DNA of 64,000 nt, taken from NCBI RefSeq assembly GCF_964355755.1, contig NC_092670.1, positions 23,931,201 to 23,995,200 on the forward strand, written 5' to 3'. Source of the stretch: Antedon mediterranea. Its lineage: Eukaryota > Echinodermata > Crinoidea > Comatulida > Antedonidae. Made by a program: the position numbers and the translations under genes. A model generated the notes under the pieces. It saw nothing but the letters and a program-made list of their open reading frames with translations, was not told the origin of the DNA and searched no databases. This document shows, one piece after another, positions 1-11,800 of the stretch. Every line of letters starts with the position of its first letter. Positions within the stretch are counted from its first letter, which is position 1.

Positions 1-1393
1 TAACAACAAAGTGTTCAGTTTTCGTTTGAAACTGAACTGATTTGGGCGAACGTCTGGTATGCAGGAGTAAATTTGATTGGTTAGAGGTCAAAGTTGTTGT
101 TGCATAACTTTCGTATCGTAAGCGTCGTTCACTAATCTTGTAGCTTGAGCTGTCGTAACGAAGTGGCTTCCACTAATCTTTTCTTGGTTCAGAACTATGG
201 AGTTGTACGCCGCGTACAATACACACTATAACTCTGTAGGTCTGAACAGGCCCTCTATCTGTCCATTCAAATGTTTCTTGGATATTTGTAAATCCAAGGA
301 TAGCCAGTTATTTTATGATGGTAATCCAATTAAACAACACACCAGATGGCCTTTAGTCACATTTATGCACCAATGAGATTGAAGAATTTTCCTACCCATA
401 CATTTGAATTTTTAAGAATAATGATCATTCTTCATTGTGTACACCATAAACACTCTAGGTCAGGAGAAACAAAGGAAAGTCAAAGGTCATCTGCAACTCC
501 ACCATTTAGTAGTTACAAACACTTTCCCTATATTTTTTTCAATCTATTTAAAGGTCACAAACGGCATTTTATGTAAAAATAATTACTATGTGGGCCTTGC
601 GTTAGCCATTATGAAACTTTATTTGTTTGTGTTGAGGACTAAAGAATATTTACAACTTAAGATATTTATAGGTATCAAGAGTGTTGAGATGAACAATTAA
701 TCAATTCCATTTAGTATTATTTAAAGCCCCCTTCCCTACGTTTTTTAGATCTAATTTAAGATCACAAACTATATTTAATGTAAAAATTATACTATATGGT
801 CCTATTGCGATAACTTTTTTCGTCTTTAAACGGTTAAAAATGTGAAAAATAAGTCGATTCTAATAATTATAGCGGCCCGCTATAAATCCCAAAATGTATT
901 GCGCGCGGATTGATATTTTTGTTTTTCACCTGTAATTCGCCCACTTTTCGATCGATCGTGAGGTCAAAACAAATGGAAGACTCCTAACTTTTCAGCGAAA
1001 ATACCGGGTTTTCCCCAATTTGCATCAACGGAGTCTGGCAAAAATAGAAAGACAGTTAATGCAGCAACTATACAACGTCAGGCTAGGTATATAGCTAGCG
1101 TATGATGTTTGTACGTTACCGATGTTTACCAGCTAGGCCTACAAAACTAAGCCTAGCTAGGCTAGGCCTAAGACCGTCCACGAGAGGTCGATCGCCGCGA
1201 GCTACTTAGGTAGTGCATTGTTTCTCACTTTTTATCATAATTTACCATAAAACGTACATTTAAGACAAGGAATGACATGGTTTAATGTTTTTAAAGTGAT
1301 ATATGTATTATTTTCCAAAAAACGTCCACAATTGCAGGGAAGGGGTCTTTAATGTGTCGCAAAATGTAAATTTCTTTCTATGTTTTTTTTCAG
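1..1393. other. No gene seen; presumed last intron of an upstream FOXRED2-like copy
   Basis: No convincing coding sequence is visible. The stretch ends in a pyrimidine-rich tract and CAG at 1391-1393, a normal splice acceptor for the exon at 1394. I looked for a match to the preceding exon of the complete gene (12026-12128) and saw none. That is expected if this intron is as long as its counterpart (about 4 kb), because the exon would then lie outside the window. Two TAGGCCTA octamers occur at 1134 and 1163. Confidence 0.5.
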
Positions 1394-1604
1394 TCACATT
1401 TTACCTCTTCGTCGCTTCCTTGAGAATTGTATGGGTCAAGATATTCGCTATTTCTTTGATGATTTTTGTTTTAAGAGCGCATTAATATACACCGAAGTGC
1501 CACTCATGTGTAAGCAGTACTACATGAAAGGTCAGGGGTTACCAGGAACAAAATCATTAATGGTACACAAGAAACTGTTATGTGGGGATGAAATGAGATG
1601 TTAG
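1394..1604 (+). CDS. Terminal coding exon of a second FOXRED2-like gene (partial)
   Basis: This 211-base segment follows a T-rich tract and CAG acceptor. It reads from a phase-2 codon boundary (S-H-I-L-P-L-R-R-F) to C-G-D-E-M-R-C and TAG at 1602-1604. It has the same length, phase and stop as exon 10 of the complete gene at 16135-16345. I count seven mismatches in 211 bases (about 97% identity): four silent, and three giving I/M, V/L and H/R. The flanking sequence on both sides is not recognisably similar between the two copies. The simplest reading is the 3' end of a tandem FOXRED2 paralogue whose other exons lie upstream of the window. Alternatives are an isolated duplicated exon or a haplotype-related assembly duplication. 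It cannot be an alternative last exon of the downstream gene because it lies upstream of that gene's start. Confidence 0.8.
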
Positions 1605-1770
1605 AGTGTTGTCTACTTTGTGTTACAACTTAAAATAGTCTTTTGCTTGGGGTGTCTTAGCTACAGAAATTGATTGTATTGTTTATCCTATGTGCATTTC
1701 AAATTGAATGACCTTGTATCTAGTAATTAACACTGTATAGCAAGGTGTAAGGTCATTGATAGAAATCCTG

Positions 1771-2168
1771 AAGCTCTGTCTACACTATCAAACTAGTTTC
1801 ATAAAAAAAGTGTGTTGTACCCTAATATGGTAATGATATGCCCAAATATGGTGGTAGAGATATGACATCATCATCTCCATATATGGACACATCACATTTT
1901 TTTGTCACATAAAGTTTGATAAACTACGGATTAATAGACGCTTACTATATAACTTTACAATAAAATTTAATGACAAAAAACAAGAAGATCGGCGTTTCGG
2001 AACCATCATGGAATCATTTTCAAGATCAAGTGATCAAATTATACAAAAACAACAAACACCAATGATCACTTAATCTTGAAAATGGTTCCATGATGGTTCC
2101 GAAATGTTGATCTTCTTGTTTTTTGTCATTAATTTTTATTGTAAAGTTTGAAAGTGTAGACAAAGCTT
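1771..2168. mobile_element. Non-autonomous TIR element (MITE-like) with a nested palindrome
   Basis: The ends are inverted copies of each other. AAGCTCTGTCTACACTATCA at 1771-1790 is matched on the minus strand by AAGCTTTGTCTACACTTTCA at the right end (2168 backwards). No transposase reading frame lies between them. A shortened relative with the same ends is at 11160-11231. This fits a MITE mobilised in trans. The superfamily cannot be told because no clear target-site duplication was seen. Confidence 0.65.
1952..2145. repeat. Long imperfect palindrome inside the 1771-2168 element
   Basis: The left arm (about 1952-2037) and right arm (about 2062-2145) are near-perfect reverse complements around a loop of roughly 24 bases. 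An example is GGAACCATCATGGAA on the left against TTCCATGATGGTTCC on the right. The sequence could fold into a hairpin of about 84 bp, as expected for a foldback-type element or a nested insertion. Confidence 0.75.
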
Positions 2169-2920
2169 ATCTAAAATGCAATGGGCTCTGGCATTCAATT
2201 TCAAATGCAACCATGATCATATGTATTGTGTTTGTTGATTTAGTCTACCTCAATTTTGTTTGAAAGTAGCACATATTAAATGTAAAGGAAAGTGTAATAT
2301 TACTGTATATATTTATAAGGTGCATTTATTTTTAGGATGGACATTTGTGGTTGTGGATTTACAAATATATTTATTTTTATTTTTGCTTAATTCTATATTT
2401 CATTAAACCTTTGGAGATTAGTTTATGATAGTGGGCAACGTCATACATTTTATTTTTAAATATGGTGTTTTCTACAAGAAATACGGTAAATAAGACAATG
2501 AGAATATCTACACTTTGCCATTTAATTAAAAGTGTTTTGTAAAATTAATAGATGAGATAATGTCCAAGTAATTTTTGTCATCCAGTTTGTATACCATTGA
2601 TGATAATATATATTTATTATATTTTATTTAAGTTTAATATTGCCAAGGTTTGCCAATTAGTGATTATTTTTTTGTAAATAACAAAAAGAAGAAAATATAT
2701 AAATACATGATTGAAACTTTCTTTATTGCCACAAAATAGTAATTATGTCATTTTATTGGCCCCTGCAACCGTCAATTATATATTGTGTAACAGTACTAAA
2801 GTTTTCAATAAAATATTATACAAATACATAATATTATAATAGTAATAAAATTAAGTTAAATGGCAGCATTAATTTGTAAAACAATTTTGTATTACCAAAA
2901 TATTATTTACAGTATCTTTA

Positions 2921-3620
2921 TATTTGCTATATACTGAATATTATAAACCAACATTAAGAACATACAATAAATGAAAACGCAAGGCGAATTTGTTCGCGCT
3001 AATCGAAAGTGTCAGCTTATACACATGCGTATTCATGTTTCCATCTTCCAAATCCCTCTCTACGAATGCGTATAAACTGACCTTTCGATTCGCCTAGTGG
3101 AAAATCTGCTTTATGTTGTCCTTGTATCAAAATGATCAAAACTGGTATTCAGCTGTACACACTTTTGATGATTTCGGATTTTTATCTCACAATTATACAC
3201 ACTAAATAACAGTATTAAATTCTTTCAAAATAATTGGTCTTTAATTAGAGAAATTCTCACTGTAAATAATGTAGAACATTATTATTTATATTTGCTATAT
3301 ACTGAATATTATAAACCAACATTAAGAACATACAATAAATGAAAACGCAAGGCGAATTTGTTCGCGCTAATCGAAAGTGTCAGCTTATACACATGCGTAT
3401 TCATGTTTCCATCTTCCAAATCCCTCTCTACGAATGCGTATAAACTGACCTTTCGATTCGCCTAGTGGAAAATCTGCTTTATGTTGTCCTTGTATCAAAA
3501 TGATCATTTCGGATTTTTATCTCACAATTATACACACTAAATAACAGTATTAAATTCTTTCAAAATAATTGGTCTTTAATTAGAGAAATTCTCACTGTAA
3601 ATAATGTAGAACATTTATTC
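2921..3620. repeat. Tandem direct duplication, period about 368 bp
   Basis: The segment beginning TATTTGCTATATACTGAATA at 2921 recurs at 3289 and stays nearly identical for over 300 bases. The second copy lacks a stretch of a few tens of bases that the first copy has after AAAATGATCA. Each unit also holds an internal inverted pair (AATCGAAAG...CTTTCGATT), so the duplicated unit may itself contain a small TIR element. No coding function is evident. Confidence 0.85.
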
Positions 3621-5798
3621 AACAATTGTGTATTTATTAAGTGTAGCATTCCGTCACAAAGGTGTCTTCATTGAAAGTTTCAATGGTAAACAGTTTTCTA
3701 TATTCTGCAATACAAAATAAAACAACAAGCAAATATTTAAGATAATGTATCGGAAATGCTTGATAGGAGATCGTTAAATATTTGTTATTATATTTGTTAT
3801 ATGAAAAGTAAAACAAAATCTCATTGAGTTTGCATTGTGCCATTAAAATCATTAAGAACTTTTTAAGATGAGGCTTCGATTTTGAATTGGCATGCAAATA
3901 TACATTCAAATCTACGGGACGACAACTACGAAATTATCGATTATACGTTCAAAAGGATGCAAGTTGTACAGTAGTATTATTATGAGATACAAGTAAGGGT
4001 ATCCATCCTTTTGTATAGTAACCTTGTAAACCTTGCCATTTTCAATAATAACAACATGATAACGGTATCCGAATCGGTCATGCGTTTGACCATTGTTTTA
4101 TTAACCAAACCTGTCGGCTTCAGTTCAGTCCTACTCAATACTTCCATCAAGTAGGAGGTAAGTGCACATTCATGATATGCCTAATCCTTTTGTCAGTGCA
4201 AATGCTATATTTTGTGAAACAAGTTGAACTGAGATAGACTAGTTAATTGTGGAGATAGTGTAGTAGATTCACCAATTAAAAGTTTAAGTACCTTCTTTTA
4301 TTGATCTGTTTATTATTAAGTCGTTTAAGCAAACCTTTGAACACAACAACATTGACCATACATTTTTTTTAGTGGTGAAGACTAAGTAGAAAAGAGTGAG
4401 CTGAAAAATAATTTATTATCAATGTTGTTGCATATAATTTTTCATTAAATTTATTTCGTTATTTCATCAAATACTGTTTATTATATTTTATTTTTAGCCT
4501 ATAATCAACAAAAATAAATTATACCCGGAGCTAACCTTTAACTGAAAATCAAAAGACTGCTTCAATGAAAGGGGGTGTGCCGACGAGAAATTTGAACCAA
4601 TCTAATTAAAGATTGATTGATAATTTAAGTTTTAGCATGTTGAAACAGCTATCACAATCGGAGCACTGGGTTAAAAGATTTAAGAACATGTTACCAACAT
4701 GTATATGCTTTAACATAGGACGATTAGGGAGGTCAAGTACCTGATCTTACTTTAAACTTACGTTACGTTAATGGCATTGTAGGTAATACTTAGGCACAAC
4801 AATACCGAAACGTCTATAAAAATCGGTCATTAGTGGCACAGTACATGCAAGCGAAATCGGACATAAGTCGCATTTTGTAGATTTTTAGAGACAGCCAAAA
4901 ACAATGAAAGGCTAAAAAAAAAGAGAAAAAAAATGGCCAGGGGGAATATAATTTCATTCACAATTAACAACATCTGCATATCATTCACATTTCATATCTC
5001 ATGGCCGTTCAGGAGGCGAAGAGCAATTTAAATCGAAAAAGGTTTTATACTAAAAAAAATCAGGAAAAAATGAACATCTTTTAGTTCACTATTCTAGACC
5101 GTGCTTCTATAGGTTCTTCGGCATACTCCCCTTGTCACTATAGCCTACTTTTTACACCCTTTATTTAGGGGAATTTCTGGAAGTGAATAAAAAATACGCA
5201 ATTAACCACGGCTGAAGTGCAGACGTGAGCTGTGGTTTTGTTGCAGTGCACTTAATCTATTTGATTTTGAAAGTGCAATTTCCAGAGACCTATAATATAG
5301 CAGCTCAATTTTCAAAATCTTCTTACCTGGTCTTCAATCATGTTATGGCTATAGGTCCTGAAGAAAATATTTCGTTTCATATTTCAATGTGTAAGTGCAA
5401 TTTTTGATTAGAACATGCAGCTATATTAACAAAAATTCAGCTCTTTAGTTGAGTTCCGGTGGATTTTCGTTAAGATATGTCGTATTTTTATATAGGCATA
5501 TAGCGATTTTTTTTGTTTGTGTGTATTTGCCTTTTTTATTTGAACTTATTTATGCAATTGATTTTGTAACTATGGACCTCCGTTTCCGAATTACACCGGG
5601 TCATAAACTAGTGACCGATCAATACATTATTATAACAGATGTAGATTATATTCTTTCAGTGACACCGATTCCATATTCAAAATAACAAATACTTTCATCA
5701 AGATCTGATCAAAGGTTGAAGCTGAGAAAACATATGAAAAGAGATAGCGTGATACTTGTTGGTCAAACTCTGGTTGGTTCGAGACTTTATCCCATTTC
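3621..5798. other. Intergenic stretch upstream of FOXRED2; no gene seen
   Basis: Only short open frames without recognisable motifs occur here. The open frames at 5225-5407 and 5449-5685 resemble no family I know and do not connect by good splice sites to the FOXRED2 exons. The region should contain the distal promoter of the gene starting at 5891. Confidence 0.5.
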
Positions 5799-5806
5799 TA
5801 TAAATA
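5799..5806 (+). promoter_or_regulatory. Possible TATA box for FOXRED2
   Basis: TATAAATA lies 85-92 bases before the chosen ATG at 5891. A start of transcription about 30 bases downstream (near 5830) would leave a 5' leader of about 60 bases. The region is AT-rich, so a chance match is quite possible. Confidence 0.35.
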
Positions 5807-5890
5807 ACCAACTAAATTATCGGTTGTTTTGTCTGTTTAGAAACTAAAAATCATTTACATATATTGTTGCATACTAACGAGGTCATCAAG

Positions 5891-8800
5891 ATGAATTTAT
5901 ATCAAGAAGTATTTTTTATTTTGGTAATAATTCAAGCCAAATGTGTATTATCCAGTGATGAACATGTTAACCACCAGTATTGTATCGTGGGTGCTGGGCC
6001 AAGCGGACTACAGATGGGATATTTTTTAGAAAGATCTAATCGTGATTATATGATATTTGAGCAGAATAATGTCAGCGGATCATTTTATGTGAAGTATCCA
6101 AGACATCGTAAACTTATTAGTATTAATAAACGACATACTGGACAGACAAACAAAGAGTTTAACTTTCGTCATGACTGGAACTCGTTGATTAGCGATGATG
6201 AATCTCTTCAGATGAGGTAGGTATATATATATATTTACATGTTCAGTAGCAGCAGATGCAATGACTTAAACCAATCAATGTACTGTATGTTTTCCTCGAT
6301 CCATGAGACAAACATCTGATCTTGTGGAAATGTTGCATATACTTTGTATATAAATAACTTATAGTTATAGTAAATTCTTATAGTGCATAAACAATGAATC
6401 TCCAGTACTGTATTTTAGGACAACTTTAGAACAAGAATCAATTTAAAAAATATAATTTTTGCCTAATGGTATACTGCTACGCATTTTAAAGAAAAAGTTA
6501 ACATAAAACAGCCTTTGTCGTATTGTTGAAATCGGTTTATGGAAGGCAAAGCGATCGCTACCCAGTTGGCAAAGTAGACCTAACTATTTCCAACCCAATC
6601 TTATTTAAATAGTTCTCTATCAATTTCAATCCGACAATGTGCTACTCTTTTAATAACCGGCTGGAGACTTTTCCAACAAGCTCATTTTTCATCTCTATCC
6701 ACGCATTTCCATTTTCACCAAATACTCAATTAAGATATTTACTGTATATTTTATTTCAGATATTATTCCAAAGATTTCTTTCCCCAAGCTGATATTTTTG
6801 TGAAGTACTTAAATGATTATGCAACCAAGCTCCAGCTCAATATCCAATACAATACAAGAATACGTAACATTAGAAAGAAGACAATAAGTGAAGGCCTAGA
6901 TGTATTCTTAATGGACGATCAGAATGGAAAAACATACTCTTGTCAGTAAGTTATATGCACAGGCTGGTGCACACGAAGACGGAGCGCATTTTTTACGCTA
7001 CGAACGATTACAATGTGAACAACGTTACGTGTAATGATATCAGTTTTAAACTACTAGATAATAACACGGTATTTGCAACTCCAGAAAACTCAGTTATAAC
7101 TAAAATAAATTTGCAGCTTTAATACTTTTGGTGAACCATTTTTTAATCTTATAATTATATTTTGTAGGGTAATGATAATGGGAACGGGGATAGGAACTCC
7201 GAATAAACCATATTTCGCTGGCATGGAACATACCGATTCATACGAAGACATGTCGATAAATACAGATGATTTCGAAGGAAAATCAGTGATGATCTTGGGA
7301 AGAGGAAACTCTGCATTTGAAACTGCTGATCATATAGTAGCTTCGACAAACGTGATCCATATGATGGCAAGATCACGGATTAAACTTGCATGGGAAACCC
7401 ATTATGTTGGGGATTTGAGGTTTGTTTTTACTTCTTTTATCTTACCATGGAAGGATCTCACCCAGACACATATTGAAAATTATCTAAAGTACCACTTGCT
7501 TTTGTAATGTCGATTTTAGCAGCAGTGGATAAGTTAATATAATAACAATTGACAGACAAATAATACAACAAAGTTTGACGATATTGTAAATTATAATAAT
7601 GAGATTGATCTTTTTAAACAATCTACTTATACTTCGCCTTTGCGTAAGTATTATTTGAAATGGATATTAAATATTGATATATCCCAGTGAGATTCTGTTT
7701 CATTTCCAATGGGATTTTAGAATAATTCACTACTACTTTTTAATACTTTTTGTCAGAGCTGTAAATAATGGATTGTTAGACACCTATCAACTAAAATCTC
7801 TTGATGGCGTTCTGGAAGCAAGCATGGCAGAGGTTGTTGTAATGAAAAACGAGGAAAATGGAAAGCTAGGGATTGTAAGAAAAGAGCAATTGGGTGTTGA
7901 GATTGACTCAAACTACACGACTGTAAACCACACTGTGTTTCACAAACTGATAGAACAAATAGATGATAATTATTCTCTGAGACAAGAATATGATTACGTA
8001 ATACGTTGTCTTGGTTTTTTGTATGATTTTAACGTTTTTAATTCGTAAGTTACTAAATTGTTTCAATAAATAAATTAATTGCAAATACATATAGATCTAA
8101 AATGTATATTATGTTTACTCGCTCACAACTTTTAAGGACACATTTTAGTATAACAAAAAATTGAATTTTTTTTTTGGATATTTGAACTTTTGAGTATTGA
8201 GTAAATGTAAACTTGTTGTATAATATAGAACTTTCAGTCCGGAACCAACAGCCAACGGAAAATATCCTACTATCAATGCAGCATATGAAGTAAAGAATGT
8301 AGCTGACATGTTTGTGATAGGGACGTCGTCACATAGCCTGGATTTTAAGAAATCAGCTGGGGGATTTATACATGGCTTCCGTTATTCTGGTAAAGCTGTT
8401 ATTTTACTAGGCCTACGTAGTGTAGAAATATTTTCCGTAATATAAATCAATAAACAGTAGAACATGGATAAAGTAAAACTATCTGTTAAACCATGGAAGA
8501 GTGAAATTACTGCATTTTGACTCTTCCCCTGTTAAACTAATGTATTCCCAGCTTATCTCCGTTATAAAGGTTCAATAATTGCCTATTATTTGTATAATTC
8601 TTTTTTTTTTCATTCAGCTCGAGCATTGCATCATCTTTTAGAATACCGCTACCACAACATTCCTTGGCCGTCTACCTTTCATCCAATCAGTGAACTGATC
8701 AACAACATTATCAAACGGGCCAATGAAGCTTCTGGAATCTACCAAATGTTTACCCAACTTGGAGATGTCATCATTCTTCACGAGTAAGTGAAAGCTCCAC

Positions 8801-11800
8801 GAAAATCTATAAAGGCCTTTTCACACAGAACTTCGGCAATATTGCGGTAAGCAAGCCGGCGTTATTGCCGGTCTAAACCCATTCACACAGAAGGTAATAT
8901 TACGGTAATTTTACCGTCTTCTGTGTGAAAGGCCACAGTGGAAAGGCGCAATATTTAAAGATTACTGTCTTCATAAAATAGAGGTCGCACTTTTTGAGGA
9001 GAAAAAAAATGGCGGGCACCTGCCGCCGGCGACAACATGCCATGCGCGTACTTGTTTGCTGATGTTGTTTTGTGTGTCCGTCGTTTAGTTTTTTTATTTA
9101 CGATGCATAAAATTTATATTTTTGCCCAACGCCACTCCGTGCTAATAACTGCCCGATCGTGATGGCCATTCTACAGAAACAAAATCTATTAGGCCTACAC
9201 GCGAATTTAATTATCAGAAGCTGTTATGAGCTAGCACCGGGAGCGCGCACCGGAGGATGTTCCTGCTAGAACTATGCTAACTAGGGCCTAGGCTTACGTA
9301 CGCTACAGCAAGTTAAATAATCTTTGGACCAACATCTGTTATATTTTTATTATTATTGGCCGTATTCTTCCATTGTATTATTTACAAACTAACCTAAAAA
9401 TATATATATATATAATGGATATAATCTAATAATTTGGCCTAAAGTAATTGCCACAGTCTTTCTCAATCAAGGAAAATGTCCCGAATTTATCCTTGCTTCA
9501 CTGCGTAAGCAGGCGTTATATCGTGGACTCTTCACACAGATCAGGCTTACGACCGTGACGGTAATATTACCGCAATTTTACTAGGTCCAGAGGCGGTCTA
9601 ACGGAAGCCGGCATTAAGGGGTTTTTACCCTTTCACACATAAGCCGGCATTCGCGAATTACCGCAATATTACCGTCTTACAGCTCTGTGTGAAAGGGGCT
9701 TAAGTTTCACATCTTTTACCAATGGCTGCTTGAACAGCCAGTCAATTATGCCGTTTGAAGCACCTCTTTCGTTTTATACCAGGCACAGCTTCGTGTTGGC
9801 CTAGTTCACCCATTAGTTTTGATTAAATTAAACTCTATAGACTATACACACTCATATTTCTATTAGTCTAGTTGAATTTCCTTATTTAGACCAGTTCCAT
9901 TTTCCATGAATTCATTTCTAATGAAAATGAACACTGAATTATTTAGAAGTTGATCAATTAAAATTTTTGGATTTCACTTAAAAAATGATTATTCAAGGAT
10001 TGAACATCGCCACATTAGGCTACTTGTACAAGTTTACTCTAGGCCCATGGTAATAGTTATTATCAAAATTAAAGGTGCTGTATAAGTTTGATTTTGACGT
10101 TGTACTTGGGATTGTACTTTTGCACCCATTGTTCACCAGTTCCCCCTTAATATTGTGGGCTATTTCGTATTTTCAGGAATGGCCTTTATGATTATCTAGA
10201 AGAGTTTCCTCTGCAGCTTCTTCACAAACTTCCAGAAGTTAGTGGCAGGAATGCTTCAAAAGTTATTGTGCTGTCAATGGAGTATGGAAAGGATTACTCT
10301 GGTAAGGTCTTGACGGCATGGCTTGAACAGCAAGACACAGTGTTTTTTTGGAGATTAATTCAGATAGTCTGTCAGGTGGTGTTTTCTACTGTGTATACAT
10401 ACGTCTAAATGTATATTGAGAAACTGTGCATTATAGTAATAATAATGTTGTACTAATACGGTATTAGCAGAAAACTTGTTTCTCATGCACACTATGGTGT
10501 GTTTTTTAATTTTTGTTTTAAATACTAGGTCCAGGAAAAGATGTCTTTAAACCCGAGAGATCAACTGGAGACCCCGCCAATGCTCACCAGTCTAACTTTC
10601 TGCATCCAGTGTTATATTATTACCAGTCATTGCCAACAGGTCAGCAGGCCTTTGCCAAATTTGGCTTTTATTAATTCATGTATAGTATTCATAGAATAGA
10701 CCTAGGTCTATTTGACTAATACACATGCATATATGCATACACAGGCCCTACAATTTATCTTTAATCTTAGAAATGAAAAAAATGAAGCTGGTTGAACATT
10801 TAAAATAATTTAATAGCGCCATCTATAATATAGCACTTGCAAAGAATTATTTTTCTGTTAGGCACCCTCATCCGATTTCCATAATAGTGACACTGTAAAA
10901 AGAATATTTTCAAATTATTTATATCCATTTTAAATTATTATTAAAAGTGTCATCAAGTCTAAAATTTAAATTCGTTCCTAGTGATGCCCTTGACATTTTT
11001 AAATCATTTTGAATTATGTATGAGTATATAAATATTATACGGTGTGTATTTATTATCTTTAATTTGTCTTTATGACAGCGGATATGACTAGCACATTGTC
11101 TGCTCTACTTAGCAGTTTAAAAATATTTTATTTGGTAACCTGTGTTTAAATAATATTTAAAGCTCTGTCTACATATTTGGGCGCATCACACTTCTTTGTA
11201 AAACTAGGTTGATAGTGTTGACAGAGCTTTACAAACAGAAATTAATATTATAGTGAAAATATTTAACTATACAAATATACTATGCCAATTCTTTTAAAAT
11301 ACAGTAAGATTTTGTAATAACTTTTATTAAAACTACAAAATGGCCTATACAAAGTTTGATTTTAAATTGTCATGTTTTTAATACAATACATCAAGTATTT
11401 TTATCTAGGTTTTGCTAGTTACTCTTGGAAGAACTAAACCGATACAAAAGTGTAACAGTTACTTGCTACAGTCATGGAGGAAAAAAATATTATAATAATA
11501 TTAATATTATTTTTTCCTCCATGCTACAGTTAACAAAATGCTCATGTAAAATATTTAGTCTTGTGCGATTAGCGCTTTATAAATGGCTTAAACAATTCTC
11601 CAAACATAAACTCAATAGTGGTGATTATTGTTTTATAAAATTGATGTTGAGTTTAGTTTTAAATTTGAACATTAATTATTATGTTGAGCTTTATAAATTC
11701 TAAACCATTAATTACTGTAATCCACGTTATATGGTATTTCAGCTGAGATTGTGTAAATTAATCTTTTGATTCTGTGCGTGGGCCCAGATCTCGTATATTA

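Noticed and set aside
346-700. Overlapping open frames of 76 and 87 codons near the window start
   Set aside because: They overlap in different frames, have no recognisable domain and lie in the presumed intron of the upstream FOXRED2 copy.
9001-9300. Possible small gene in the GC-richer interior of the intron 6 element
   Set aside because: No open frame of useful length and no transposase-like motif.
11425-11703. 92-codon open frame in FOXRED2 intron 8
   Set aside because: It begins with a non-ATG codon, runs through the 51-bp palindromic insertion and has no recognisable domain.
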